64,000 nucleotides of DNA from Massilia solisilvae. GTDB taxonomy: Bacteria > Pseudomonadota > Gammaproteobacteria > Burkholderiales > Burkholderiaceae_D. The DNA is taken from positions 310,001 through 374,000 of the forward strand of contig NZ_JANUGV010000003.1 of assembly GCF_024753215.1 (NCBI RefSeq). The letters are read 5' to 3'. A model generated the notes under the pieces. That model was given only the letters and a program-made list of their open reading frames with translations, made no database searches and had not been told where the DNA came from. Position 1 is the first letter of the stretch; each line of letters starts with the position of its first letter. A program made the translations under genes and the position numbers. Below are positions 44,617-52,881 of the stretch, piece after piece.

Positions 44617-45882
44617 ATGTCCGTCCGTTTCCTGTTCAAACTGGTTGCGCTGCTGGCGCTGTCCACTGGGCTGGGCAGCGCGGCGCTGGCGCAGCCGAAG
44701 GGCCGCGCGCCGGCCCCGCAGTCGCAGGTCGAGCGCGGACGCTACCTGGCCCAGGCCGGCGACTGCATCGCCTGCCACACGATCCCGGGCGCCAAAATCT
44801 TTTCCGGCAACCGGCCCATGCCCACACCGTTCGGCACCCTGTACTCGCCCAACATCACGCCCGACCCCGAGACCGGCATCGGCCGCTGGACCGCCGACGA
44901 GTTCTACCGCATGATGCACACCGGCCGCTCGCGCAACGGCGATCTGCTGTACCCGGCCATGCCGTTCGCCTCCTACACCAAGGTCACGCGCGCCGACTGC
45001 GACGCCATCTTCGCCTACCTGCGCTCGGTCCCGCCAGTGCGCCAGCAGTCGCGCCCGCACGACCTGCGCTTCCCCTACAACAACCGGGCGCTGCTGATCG
45101 GCTGGCGTACCCTGTACTTCCAGGAAGGCGAGTACCAGCCCGACCGCAGCAAGTCGGCCGAGTGGAACCGCGGCGCCTACCTGGTGCAGGGGCTGGGCCA
45201 CTGCGCGATGTGCCACACGCCGATCAACGCGCTGGGCGGCTCCTCGGCCGAGCAGGCCTTCCAGGGCGGCCTGATCCCGATGCAGAACTGGTACGCGCCC
45301 TCGCTCACCTCCAACCGCGAGGCCGGCCTTGGCAACTGGGAGATCCGCGACATCATGGACCTGCTTGCCACCGGGGTGTCCAACCGCGGCACCGTGTACG
45401 GCCCGATGGCCGAGGTGACCTACAACAGCCTGCAGTTCATGAGCGACGAGGACATCCGCGCCATGGCGGTGTACCTCAAGGCCCTGCCGGCCGACCAGCC
45501 GGTCACCGCCGACGTGGGCGCCTCGCCATTGCGCGCCGGCGAGGCGTTCAATACCGGGCGCCGCATCTATGCCGACCGCTGCGCCAGCTGTCATGGCGCC
45601 GAAGGGCGCGGCAAGCTGCCGCACTACCCGCCACTGGCCGCCAACCAGTCGATCAACATGACCTCGGCGGTCAACCCGATCCGGATGGTGCTCAACGGCG
45701 GCTACCCGCCCGGCACCCGCCGCAACCCCATGCCTTACGGAATGCCGCCGTTCGCCCAGGTGCTGTCGGACGACGACATCGCCGCCGTCGTCACCTTCAT
45801 CCGCAGCGCCTGGGGCAACCGCGGCGGGCCGGTGACGGTGCGCGAGGTCAACCGCCTGCGCTCGGCCACCGTCGTCGAATGA
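44617..45882 (+). CDS. Trihaem cytochrome c, alcohol-dehydrogenase cytochrome-subunit-like
   Basis: This 421-aa exported protein has a signal peptide and three CxxCH motifs (CIACH near 53, CAMCH near 200, CASCH near 325). The arrangement and the stretches GIGRWTADEFYRMMHTGRSRNG and YPAMPFASYTKVTRAD are those of the AdhB-like cytochrome subunit of membrane alcohol, aldehyde or gluconate dehydrogenases. No dehydrogenase gene is present beside it, so here it may act as an electron-entry cytochrome to the oxidase. A short 13-nt gap follows the dihaem cytochrome, indicating one operon. The donor is unknown. Confidence 0.88.
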   Translation: MSVRFLFKLVALLALSTGLGSAALAQPKGRAPAPQSQVERGRYLAQAGDCIACHTIPGAKIFSGNRPMPTPFGTLYSPNITPDPETGIGRWTADEFYRMMHTGRSRNGDLLYPAMPFASYTKVTRADCDAIFAYLRSVPPVRQQSRPHDLRFPYNNRALLIGWRTLYFQEGEYQPDRSKSAEWNRGAYLVQGLGHCAMCHTPINALGGSSAEQAFQGGLIPMQNWYAPSLTSNREAGLGNWEIRDIMDLLATGVSNRGTVYGPMAEVTYNSLQFMSDEDIRAMAVYLKALPADQPVTADVGASPLRAGEAFNTGRRIYADRCASCHGAEGRGKLPHYPPLAANQSINMTSAVNPIRMVLNGGYPPGTRRNPMPYGMPPFAQVLSDDDIAAVVTFIRSAWGNRGGPVTVREVNRLRSATVVE

Positions 45883-45900
45883 GACCTGACTGGAGAATCC

Positions 45901-46083
45901 ATGTTCTACGAACCAACTGATGTGGACCGCGACCCGGCCGAGGCCCAGCGCCAGGTCGATGCGGTGGTGGCGCGCGGGCCGCGCGGGGCGTTCGCGCTGG
46001 CGGGCGTGGCCACCGCCCTCGTGCTGCTGATCTGGCTGGTATTCTTCTTCGGCGTGTTCGTCGCGCGCGGCGGCGGGAACTGA
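45901..46083 (+). CDS. Small membrane subunit of ba3-type oxidase (CbaD-like)
   Basis: This 60-aa protein has a charged N-terminus (MFYEPTDVDRDPAEAQRQ) and one membrane helix (GVATALVLLIWLVFFFGVFV). It lies directly before the oxidase subunit II gene with 1 nt between. In Thermus ba3-type oxidases a one-helix subunit IIa (cbaD) is encoded just before subunits II (cbaB) and I (cbaA), and the order here is the same. The assignment is by size, topology and gene order; sequence similarity to Thermus IIa is weak or cannot be judged. It probably completes subunit II, which has only one helix of its own. Confidence 0.7.
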   Translation: MFYEPTDVDRDPAEAQRQVDAVVARGPRGAFALAGVATALVLLIWLVFFFGVFVARGGGN

Positions 46084-46084
46084 C

Positions 46085-46648
46085 ATGGCCACCAGCGACA
46101 TCCACGACCACGGCGCCCACGTCGCCGCCGCCGCCGAGTCGCGCTGGGCGATGGTGGTCGGCGCCATCATCCTGTTTCTGCTGGCGATGACGGCCTACAT
46201 GAGCCTGCACTGGGCGGCCATGCCGCCGGTGCGCACCGAGACCATCGACCCGAGCACCTTGCACATCGCCGGCGAATTCGTCGAGGGCAACCTCGGAACC
46301 GCGCTGGAGCCGGACGGCGCGGTGACGGTGCGGGTGGTGGCCAACCAGTATTCGTTCACCCCGCAGTGCGTGGTGGTGCCCACCGACACCCCGGTCACGA
46401 TCCGCGCCACCGCCGCCGACGTGGTACACGGCTTCTCGATCGCCACCACCAACGTCAACATGATGCTGGTGCCCGGCTACATCTCGAACTTCCGCACCCG
46501 GTTCACCGAACCGGGCGAGCACCTGATGCCGTGCCACGAGTACTGCGGCACCGGGCATGCCTCGATGTGGGCGCATGTGCAGATCATCGACAAGGGCGAG
46601 TTCATGCGGCGCGCCGCGACCGCCAGGAGGCTAAGCTGTGTTAAGTAA
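46085..46648 (+). CDS. Cytochrome c oxidase subunit II, ba3 type, CuA-containing
   Basis: This 187-aa protein has one N-terminal membrane helix (about 22-42) and a periplasmic cupredoxin domain. The CuA ligands are present: His in VVHGFSI near 118 and the CHEYCGTGHASM motif near 155 (Cys, Glu, Cys, His, Met). It accepts electrons from cytochrome c and passes them to the haem of subunit I. Ending at 46648, it overlaps the subunit I gene by 11 nt. The short length and single helix fit the B-family ba3 subunit II rather than the larger aa3 type. Confidence 0.93.
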   Translation: MATSDIHDHGAHVAAAAESRWAMVVGAIILFLLAMTAYMSLHWAAMPPVRTETIDPSTLHIAGEFVEGNLGTALEPDGAVTVRVVANQYSFTPQCVVVPTDTPVTIRATAADVVHGFSIATTNVNMMLVPGYISNFRTRFTEPGEHLMPCHEYCGTGHASMWAHVQIIDKGEFMRRAATARRLSCVK

Positions 46649-48269
46649 CGATACCCGGCGCCTGGTGCTGGCCCATTTCTGGATCGCCTTCATCGCCTTC
46701 TTCGTCGCGCTGCTGCTGGGCGAGTGGCAGATGTACATCCGCAGCCCGCTGCGCGACTGGATCGGCAACCCCGAGCTGTACTACCGCTCGGTCACCGCGC
46801 ACGGCTCGGCCATGGGTTACGTGTTCCCGACGCTGGTGGCGATGGGCTTCGGCTACGCGATCGTCGAGCTGTCGCTCAAGCAGCCGCTGGTGGGCAAGCG
46901 CTGGGCCTGGGGCGGCTTCTTCCTGCTGCTGCTCGGGGTGGTGGTGGCGATGGCGCCGGTCTCGGCCGGGGTGTCGTCGGTGCTGTACACCTTCTACCCG
47001 CCGCTGATTGGCCACCCGGCCTACTACATCGGCGTGGTGTTGGTGGTGGTCGGCTCGTGGATCTGGGTCGCGCTCATGTCGGTCAACCTGCGCGTGTGGA
47101 AAAAGGCCAACCCGGGGGTGGCGGTGCCGCTGCCGATGTTCGCCAACGTGGCCGGCGCCTATCTGTGGGCCTGGACCTCGCTCGGCGCCGCCATCGAGAT
47201 CCTGTTCCTGATCCTGCCGGTCGCGCTCGGGTTCAAGACCACCATCGACGCCGGCCTGGCGCGGGTGTTCTTTTCGTGGACCCTGCACGCGATCGTCTAC
47301 TTCTGGCTGATGCCGGCCTACATCGCGTTCTACACCCTGGTGCCGCGCGCCATCGGCGCGCGCCTGTACAGCGACACCATGGGGCGCCTGGCCTTCATCC
47401 TGTTCCTCGTGTTCTCGATGCCGATCGGCGTGCACCACCTGTTCCAGGACCCGCAGGTCGGCTCCGGCGTCAAGTTCCTGCACGCGGTGTTCACCGGCAT
47501 GGTCTCGGTGCCCACGCTGCTGACCATCTTCACCATCACCGCCTCGGTCGAGATCGCCGGGCGCCTGCGCGGCGGCAAGGGCGCGTTCGGCTGGATCCGC
47601 GCGCTGCCCTGGCACAACCCGATGATGCTGGCGGTCGCGTTCTCGTTCATCCTGCTCGGCTTTGGCGGCGCCGGCGGCATCATCAACATGAGTTACCAGC
47701 TCGACTTCGCGGTGCACAACACGCAATGGATCACCGGCCACTTCCACCTGATCTTCGCCGGCGCCATCGTCATCATGTATTTCGCGCTGTCCTATGACCT
47801 GTGGCCGCACCTGACCGGCAAGCAGCTCGAGAGCAGCGGCATGATGAAGGCCCAGCTGTGGCTGTGGTTCGTCGGCATGATCGTCCTGACCTTCCCATGG
47901 CACGTGGTGGGCGTGATGGGCATGCCGCGCCGGATGGCCTACTTTGACTACAGCAACCCCGAGCTGGCGCCGCAGGCGATCACCGTCATCATCAGCTTCA
48001 TCGGCGGGCTGCTGCTGGTCGTGTCCGGCCTGCTGTTCCTGCTGGTGCTGCTGCGCGGCCACATGTCCGAGGCCATCCGCCTGCCCGAGTTCCGCTTCAG
48101 CCAGCCGGTGCATGCGACCGCGCGCTTGCCGGTCGCGCTCAACAGCTTTGCGCTGTGGCTGGCGCTGATGGTCGGCCTGTCGGTGGTCAACTACGGCTAC
48201 CCGATCGCCCAGTTACTGCCGCTGAAGGAAACGTCGGTGCCGGCGGTGCCGGTGGGAGGCCATCCATGA
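46638..48269 (+). CDS. Haem-copper oxidase subunit I, B-family (ba3 type)
   Basis: This 543-aa membrane protein has about 13-14 helices and reduces O2 to water while pumping protons. The low-spin haem ligand is in YRSVTAHGSAMGY near 55, the CuB/Tyr site in FFSWTLHAIVYFWLMPAYI near 215 (the HxxxY cross-link pattern of Thermus ba3), the CuB His pair in PIGVHHLFQDP near 262, and the haem ligands in ITGHFHLIFAG near 370. The GTG start at 46638 has AGGAGG 7 nt upstream, so the longer 5' frames are not needed. It overlaps subunit II by 11 nt and the next cytochrome by 4 nt. No subunit III gene is present, as is usual for this family. Confidence 0.94.
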   Translation: MLSNDTRRLVLAHFWIAFIAFFVALLLGEWQMYIRSPLRDWIGNPELYYRSVTAHGSAMGYVFPTLVAMGFGYAIVELSLKQPLVGKRWAWGGFFLLLLGVVVAMAPVSAGVSSVLYTFYPPLIGHPAYYIGVVLVVVGSWIWVALMSVNLRVWKKANPGVAVPLPMFANVAGAYLWAWTSLGAAIEILFLILPVALGFKTTIDAGLARVFFSWTLHAIVYFWLMPAYIAFYTLVPRAIGARLYSDTMGRLAFILFLVFSMPIGVHHLFQDPQVGSGVKFLHAVFTGMVSVPTLLTIFTITASVEIAGRLRGGKGAFGWIRALPWHNPMMLAVAFSFILLGFGGAGGIINMSYQLDFAVHNTQWITGHFHLIFAGAIVIMYFALSYDLWPHLTGKQLESSGMMKAQLWLWFVGMIVLTFPWHVVGVMGMPRRMAYFDYSNPELAPQAITVIISFIGGLLLVVSGLLFLLVLLRGHMSEAIRLPEFRFSQPVHATARLPVALNSFALWLALMVGLSVVNYGYPIAQLLPLKETSVPAVPVGGHP

Positions 48270-49048
48270 GTGACCTGTTCAGCACCCGCAATCCCTGGTT
48301 CACCCGCAGCGTCGGCATCCTGGTCGTCATTGCGGTGGCGGCCGGAATGGTCGGCTTCGTCTGGCTGCCGCGCACGCACAACGCCGGCGCGCTCAGCCTG
48401 TGGGACGCGATCTGCAGCGCCGCCGGCGCCCCGGCGCGCTTCCAGAACGCCGCGCTGCCCGGCGAGAAGGCGGTGTTCCCCAGCACCGTGGTGGTCAGCG
48501 CCGACATGATGGGGCCAGGCAGCCAGCAAGAGGTTGGCCGCGGCGCCACGCTGGCGCTGGCCTGCACCATGTGCCACGGCACCCAGGGCACCAGCCCGGC
48601 CGGCACGCCGCACCTGGCCGGCCAGCAGGCATCCAGCATCTACAAGCAGCTGGCCGACTTCAAGTCCGGGCACCGCCCGAGCGTGATCATGCAGCCGATG
48701 GTGGCCAACCTGTCCGACCAGGACATGCGCGACCTGGCCGCCTACTACGCCAGCCAGAAGCGTGACCGGCCGATCCCGGCGCGCATCAGCCCGGCCACGC
48801 CGCGCCTGGTGCGCAACGGCGACCCGATGCGCAACATCGGCGCCTGCTCGGCCTGCCACAGCCCCAACGTGCAGCGGCCGGCCACGCCAAACCTGGACGG
48901 CATGAACGCCGACTACCTGCGCACCCAGCTGCGCGCCTTCCACGCCGGTACCCGCGCCAACGACATCAACCGTCAGATGCGCAATGCCGCGCACCAGCTG
49001 ACGGCGCAGGAAATCGACGAACTGGTGCGCTACTACGCCAGCCGCTAG
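48266..49048 (+). CDS. Membrane-anchored dihaem cytochrome c
   Basis: This 260-aa protein has one N-terminal membrane helix (about 15-35, retained as an anchor) followed by two c-type domains with CTMCH near 100 and CSACH near 195, in a c4-type order (CHGTQGTSPAGTPHLAGQQ). It is likely the direct donor to subunit II. It overlaps subunit I by 4 nt (ATGA) and so ends the oxidase operon. Its stop codon shares CTAG with the stop of the convergent sensor kinase gene (49045-49048). Confidence 0.9.
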   Translation: MSDLFSTRNPWFTRSVGILVVIAVAAGMVGFVWLPRTHNAGALSLWDAICSAAGAPARFQNAALPGEKAVFPSTVVVSADMMGPGSQQEVGRGATLALACTMCHGTQGTSPAGTPHLAGQQASSIYKQLADFKSGHRPSVIMQPMVANLSDQDMRDLAAYYASQKRDRPIPARISPATPRLVRNGDPMRNIGACSACHSPNVQRPATPNLDGMNADYLRTQLRAFHAGTRANDINRQMRNAAHQLTAQEIDELVRYYASR

Positions 49049-50415
49049 CGCGGCGCGCCGGCGCCGCTTGCCAGCGGCAGCACGATTTCCACGCACAGGC
49101 CGCCGCCATCGCGGTTGCGCGCGCTGATCTCGCCGCCGTGGCTGCGCACCACCCGTTGGGCGATCGCCAGACCCAGCCCGTGCCCCGGCAGGGCCGTGTT
49201 CTGGCTGCCGCGCTGGAACGGGCGGAAGATCAGCGCCAGCTCCGCGTCCGGCACCCCGGGGCCGTGGTCGCACACCGCGATGCGCACCAGCCCGGCGCGC
49301 GGGTCGGGCGTGACGCTGGCGGTCACCGCGGTGCCGTCCTCGGTATGCTTGACCGCGTTGCGCACCACGTTCTCGATCGCGCTGTGCAGCATCTCGGCGC
49401 CGCCGCGCACCACGCTGGCGCCGGTGGCGCTGAGCGACACCGACTTGCCGCTGGCCTGGGCCTCGAAGCGCGCGTCATCCACCACCTGGGCCACCAGTTC
49501 ATCGATCACCACCTCGTCCCCGAGCGCGCCGCCCACACCGGCGTCGAGCCGCGCCAGCGCCAGCACCTCGCCGATCATCGCATCCATGCGCGTGCTCTCG
49601 CGCTCGATCCGGTCGAGCCAGGTGCCGACCCGGTCCGGCCGCTGGCGCGCCAGGCCGATCGCTGCCTGCAGGCGCGCCAGCGGCGAACGCATTTCGTGTG
49701 ACACGTCGTGCAGCAGGCGCCGTTGGGCCGCATGCTCGTCCTCCAGCCGCTGCGCCATGCGGTCGAAGTCGCGCGACAGGTCGGTCAGCTCGTCGCCGCG
49801 CCTGGCCGGGGCGCCGATCCGGGTATCGAGCTTGCCGGCGGCCACCGCATCGAACGCCGTGCGCAGCCTGCGGATCGGCTTGGCGAAATGCCATGCCAGC
49901 AGCGCCGCCGACACCAGGCTGCCCAGCATCGCCAGCAGCATTGGCATCAGCGGAAAATAGCCGTCGCGCGGCGCCCGGTGACCGCCCAGGCCGTGGCTGC
50001 GCGCGCGCGCGCCGCGTTGCTCGCTGCGCGCCGCGAACAGCAGCCAGTCGTTACCCTCTGCCTGGACCGTCTGCAGTGCGTGTGCGGCCGGATCGCGCGC
50101 ATGCAGCTGGCGCAGCTCCTGCAGCAGCGCGGCGTCGGTGGGCCGGCCGAGCAGCTCGTGGCCGCCCGCATCCACGGCATACAACTGTATCCCGTCATGC
50201 TGGGTGAGCAGGGCACGCAGCGCCGGCAGGCCGCCAAAGCGCAGCGTCTGCGCCGCCGCGTCCACCGCGAACGCGCCCGGCGGGCCAAAGTCCACGCGCG
50301 CGCTGCGGTGCGCCGCATTGCGGTCCTTGAACCAGATACCGGTGCTGATCGCCAGCACCGCCAGCGCCTGCACCAGCCAGGTGGCAAAGAAGAACTTCCA
50401 GAACAGGCGGCCCAT
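49045..50415 (-). CDS. CpxA-like sensor histidine kinase
   Basis: This 456-aa inner-membrane kinase has two membrane helices (about 8-28 and 155-175) enclosing a periplasmic domain, then a HAMP domain, HisKA with the phospho-acceptor His in HDVSHEMRSPLARLQ near 240, and a HATPase domain (NVVRNAVKHTEDG, DHGPGVP, GHGLGLAIAQRV). The family and gene order with a CpxR-like regulator suggest an envelope-stress sensor. It begins 1 nt after the regulator gene stop, so the two are co-transcribed and the start is well fixed. Stress signal and periplasmic partner are not identified. Confidence 0.9.
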   Translation of the reverse strand: MGRLFWKFFFATWLVQALAVLAISTGIWFKDRNAAHRSARVDFGPPGAFAVDAAAQTLRFGGLPALRALLTQHDGIQLYAVDAGGHELLGRPTDAALLQELRQLHARDPAAHALQTVQAEGNDWLLFAARSEQRGARARSHGLGGHRAPRDGYFPLMPMLLAMLGSLVSAALLAWHFAKPIRRLRTAFDAVAAGKLDTRIGAPARRGDELTDLSRDFDRMAQRLEDEHAAQRRLLHDVSHEMRSPLARLQAAIGLARQRPDRVGTWLDRIERESTRMDAMIGEVLALARLDAGVGGALGDEVVIDELVAQVVDDARFEAQASGKSVSLSATGASVVRGGAEMLHSAIENVVRNAVKHTEDGTAVTASVTPDPRAGLVRIAVCDHGPGVPDAELALIFRPFQRGSQNTALPGHGLGLAIAQRVVRSHGGEISARNRDGGGLCVEIVLPLASGAGAPR

Positions 50416-50416
50416 G

Positions 50417-51100
50417 TCAGTCCTTGACCAGCACGTAGCCCTGCCGGTGCACGGTCTGGATGCACGAGCGGCCGTCCGCCAGCGTGCCCAGCTTGTGGCG
50501 CAGGCTGCTCATGTGCACGTCCACGTTGCGGTCGAAGCGCGCCAGCGGACGAAACAGCGCCTTTTCCGACAGGTCCTGCTTGCTGACGGTGTGCCCGGCA
50601 TGGCGCACCAGCACCTCGAGCAGGTTGAACTCGGTGCTGGTCAGCGCCACTGCATTGCCGTCCCACTGCACGCGCCGCTGCTCCGGCCACATGGCCAGGC
50701 GCCCGACCACGAACTGGTTGCTGTCGCCGGACCCCAGCTGCTGGGTGCGGCGCAGGATCGCACGGATGCGCGCCGACAGCTCGCGCGGCGTGCAGGGCTT
50801 GGACACATAGTCGTCCGCGCCCAGCTCCAGGCCCAGGATGCGGTCGGCGTCATCGCCCTTCGCGGTCAGCATCAACACCGGCAACTGGCTGCGCGTGCGC
50901 AACTGGCGCAGCGTCTCCATGCCCTGCATGCGCGGCATCATCACGTCCAGCACCGCGATCGCGAACTCGCCGCCCACGGCTTGCGCCAGCCCGTCGGCGC
51001 CGTTGTGCACCGCCGCCACCTCGAAGCCGTCCTGCTCCAGGTATTCCTTCAACATCTCGACGAGCTCCACGTCGTCGTCGATCAATAACACTTTTGCCAT
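50417..51100 (-). CDS. CpxR-like response regulator (OmpR family)
   Basis: This 227-aa protein has an N-terminal receiver (LLIDDDVELVEMLKEYLEQD, phospho-Asp in AVLDVMMP near 53, Lys near 102) and a winged-helix DNA-binding domain with the loop ALFRPLARFDRNVDVHMSSL. It is the closest visible match to CpxR of the Cpx envelope-stress pathway. Two exact CpxR boxes lie in its upstream region (51172-51186 and 51193-51207), consistent with self-control and control of the divergent 232-aa gene. It is followed 1 nt later by the kinase gene. Confidence 0.92.
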   Translation of the reverse strand: MAKVLLIDDDVELVEMLKEYLEQDGFEVAAVHNGADGLAQAVGGEFAIAVLDVMMPRMQGMETLRQLRTRSQLPVLMLTAKGDDADRILGLELGADDYVSKPCTPRELSARIRAILRRTQQLGSGDSNQFVVGRLAMWPEQRRVQWDGNAVALTSTEFNLLEVLVRHAGHTVSKQDLSEKALFRPLARFDRNVDVHMSSLRHKLGTLADGRSCIQTVHRQGYVLVKD

Positions 51101-51171
51101 GCGTATTTTTCCGTGACCAGAACGCCGATGATAACGGCCCCCGCGCAGACGTATTCAGCGGGTCACATTAC

Positions 51172-51207
51172 TTTACGTAAATTTACCCGGGCTTTACTGC
51201 GATTTAC
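51172..51207. promoter_or_regulatory. Two tandem CpxR boxes between cpxR-like and divergent gene
   Basis: On the minus strand the pattern GTAAA-N5-GTAAA, the consensus for CpxR, occurs exactly twice: at 51172-51186 (N5 = TTTAC) and at 51193-51207 (N5 = TCGCA). The starts of the boxes are 21 bp apart, or about two helical turns. They lie 72 nt from the cpxR-like start on one side and 53 nt from the 232-aa gene start on the other. Both genes are therefore likely controlled by the encoded regulator. Confidence 0.85.
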
Positions 51208-51259
51208 CGCCTTGGCCGCCACACTGCACGGCGTGTCACTCAACCAACAAGGAAGCCAC

Positions 51260-51958
51260 ATGTCCATCAGCAGCATCTCCAGTTCCCTCTCTTCGTTGAC
51301 CCAGACCAGCCAGCTGGGAAGTGCCAGCCGGGCATCCGCCGACGACCAGGCGCAGCAAGTGCAGGGCGGCGCGCCGCCGCGGCCGCACGGCGGGGGCGGG
51401 CTGGGCAAGGCCGTGATGCAGTCGCTGGCCGACACGCTCGGCATCGACACCTCGTCCGCTGGCGGCGCCAGCGCCACCGACGGCAGCACCAGCACGGCCG
51501 CCAGCACCGCGGGCACCACCGACGTGGCCAGCGCGCAGCAGGCGCTGGGCAGCTTCATGCAGTCGTTGATGTCGGCGCTGCACGCGCAGGGCGCAGGCGC
51601 GAGCGCGTCGAGCGGCACCAACGGCCGCGATCCGGACGGCGACGGCGATGGCCACAAGGGGCCGCGCATGGGCCAGGGCGGCCCCGGTCGCATGGAATCG
51701 GACCTGCAAAGCCTGATCCAGAAGCTGGCGTCGAGCAGTACCGGCACCTCGACCAGCAGCGACAGCACCACATCGAGCCACAGCACGCCGAGCGATAGCG
51801 GCACCAGCACGCTGCAGGACAGTTTCAAGAACCTGTTGTCTGCCCTGGGTGTGTCCACCGATGGCAGCAGCGATAAACTGAACAGCTTCCTGCAAAGCCT
51901 GCAGAGCAAGATGGCCGACGTCCATCCGGCGGGGAATGCCGTCAACACGAGCGCCTGA
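51260..51958 (+). CDS. Low-complexity 232-aa protein, likely CpxR-controlled
   Basis: This protein has no signal peptide by eye and no membrane helix. It is rich in Ser, Thr, Gly and Ala. It starts MSISSISSSLSSLTQTSQLG. It then has a Gly/Pro/His linker, and three similar helical segments: FMQSLMSALHAQG near 95, DLQSLIQKLASS near 150, and SFKNLLSALG to LNSFLQSLQSKM near 185-215. A DPDGDGDGHKG stretch near 122 looks like a calcium- or metal-binding loop. ATG 51260 has AAGGA a few bases upstream; the longer frame would place the start inside the promoter region. Two CpxR boxes lie just upstream. I do not recognise a family. A stress-linked secreted or periplasmic-adaptor role would be a guess. 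Confidence 0.72.
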   Translation: MSISSISSSLSSLTQTSQLGSASRASADDQAQQVQGGAPPRPHGGGGLGKAVMQSLADTLGIDTSSAGGASATDGSTSTAASTAGTTDVASAQQALGSFMQSLMSALHAQGAGASASSGTNGRDPDGDGDGHKGPRMGQGGPGRMESDLQSLIQKLASSSTGTSTSSDSTTSSHSTPSDSGTSTLQDSFKNLLSALGVSTDGSSDKLNSFLQSLQSKMADVHPAGNAVNTSA

Positions 51959-52044
51959 TTGGATTTTGGTCATTTCACGCTGCCGGTAGCGATCTGCCCG
52001 GGGCCAAGTTCGTGGCATCGTCGCTTCGGCCGCACAAGCGTTTC

Positions 52045-52881
52045 TTAGCTTGATAGAGTCTTCAAAAAAATGTCGAAAAGTGCTTCGATGTTTTCCGGGG
52101 GAAGCGCGGACCTATGTGACATTTGTCCGAGGAAGCGGTACTTTTTTCTGGGTTCGGTTGTTAAAATTCTTACCACCTGTGCGCACGTATCAAGCTGCAC
52201 GTCTCTCTTGGCATCGCGTGCCAGCAGCCCAGCGCCCGCAAGTTCAACGTCATACCCTGCGGTTTCCATCAGGTCCAGTCCGTCAGTATAAAAGCGGTCC
52301 TGCTGGCCGGCCTGATGGTAGTTGCGCATCAGGTATAAGATGTCCGTCGCGTGCTTATCGTTCGACGGTTTGTCGTTCCACGCGAGTATCTTCAAGATTG
52401 CAATTGCAGGTATGGATGCGACGCGGACCGAAAAGCCAGGCTCAACCTCAACCAGCAGAGAGGATTCAAAAGCATCCTTATATCCGGCGACATTCATGAC
52501 AAAATCCCCGGCGGGAGGCCAGGCAATTTCGCCGTTCTGCTCTACACCGTCAAATGGGACCAAATCGAGCGGGTAGATCAGGCTTTTTTTGTAGACGAGG
52601 CGATGGTCTTGGTTTCCCGGTTCAAAATCTCCCGTTGCGAGCAAGGCCTGCTTAAGCTGTGAGAAGGCGTTCCAGTCGGCAACGCCGACCGCAAAGTCCA
52701 CATCTTTCGTGGCTCGCGTGCGCTCGATACCGTGTACGTGCCAGAGCAGGGCATCGCGCGCAGCGGCTCCGATCACGAAGAAGTCCAAGTTAAGTGTGTG
52801 AGCGGCTTCGGAGACGTGGCGCATGACTGCGACCATTTCGTCCGGCAGCGCACGTTCAGGACTGACTCTGTACGCGTTCAC
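52045..52881 (-). CDS. AbiEii/AbiGii-type nucleotidyltransferase toxin
   Basis: This 278-aa nucleotidyltransferase-fold protein has the catalytic region FFVIGAAARDALL near 35 and the metal-binding DxD in ATKDVDFAVGV near 62. The helical motif KILAWNDKPSNDKHATDILYLM near 165 is typical of the AbiEii toxins of type IV toxin-antitoxin systems. Such toxins use NTP to modify a target (for related MenT toxins, tRNA). It overlaps the upstream AbiEi-like gene by 26 nt, so both are translated together. It has lower GC than the surrounding genes, suggesting transfer. The start at 52881 lies inside the end of the upstream gene. Confidence 0.85.
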   Translation of the reverse strand: MNAYRVSPERALPDEMVAVMRHVSEAAHTLNLDFFVIGAAARDALLWHVHGIERTRATKDVDFAVGVADWNAFSQLKQALLATGDFEPGNQDHRLVYKKSLIYPLDLVPFDGVEQNGEIAWPPAGDFVMNVAGYKDAFESSLLVEVEPGFSVRVASIPAIAILKILAWNDKPSNDKHATDILYLMRNYHQAGQQDRFYTDGLDLMETAGYDVELAGAGLLARDAKRDVQLDTCAQVVRILTTEPRKKYRFLGQMSHRSALPPENIEALFDIFLKTLSS

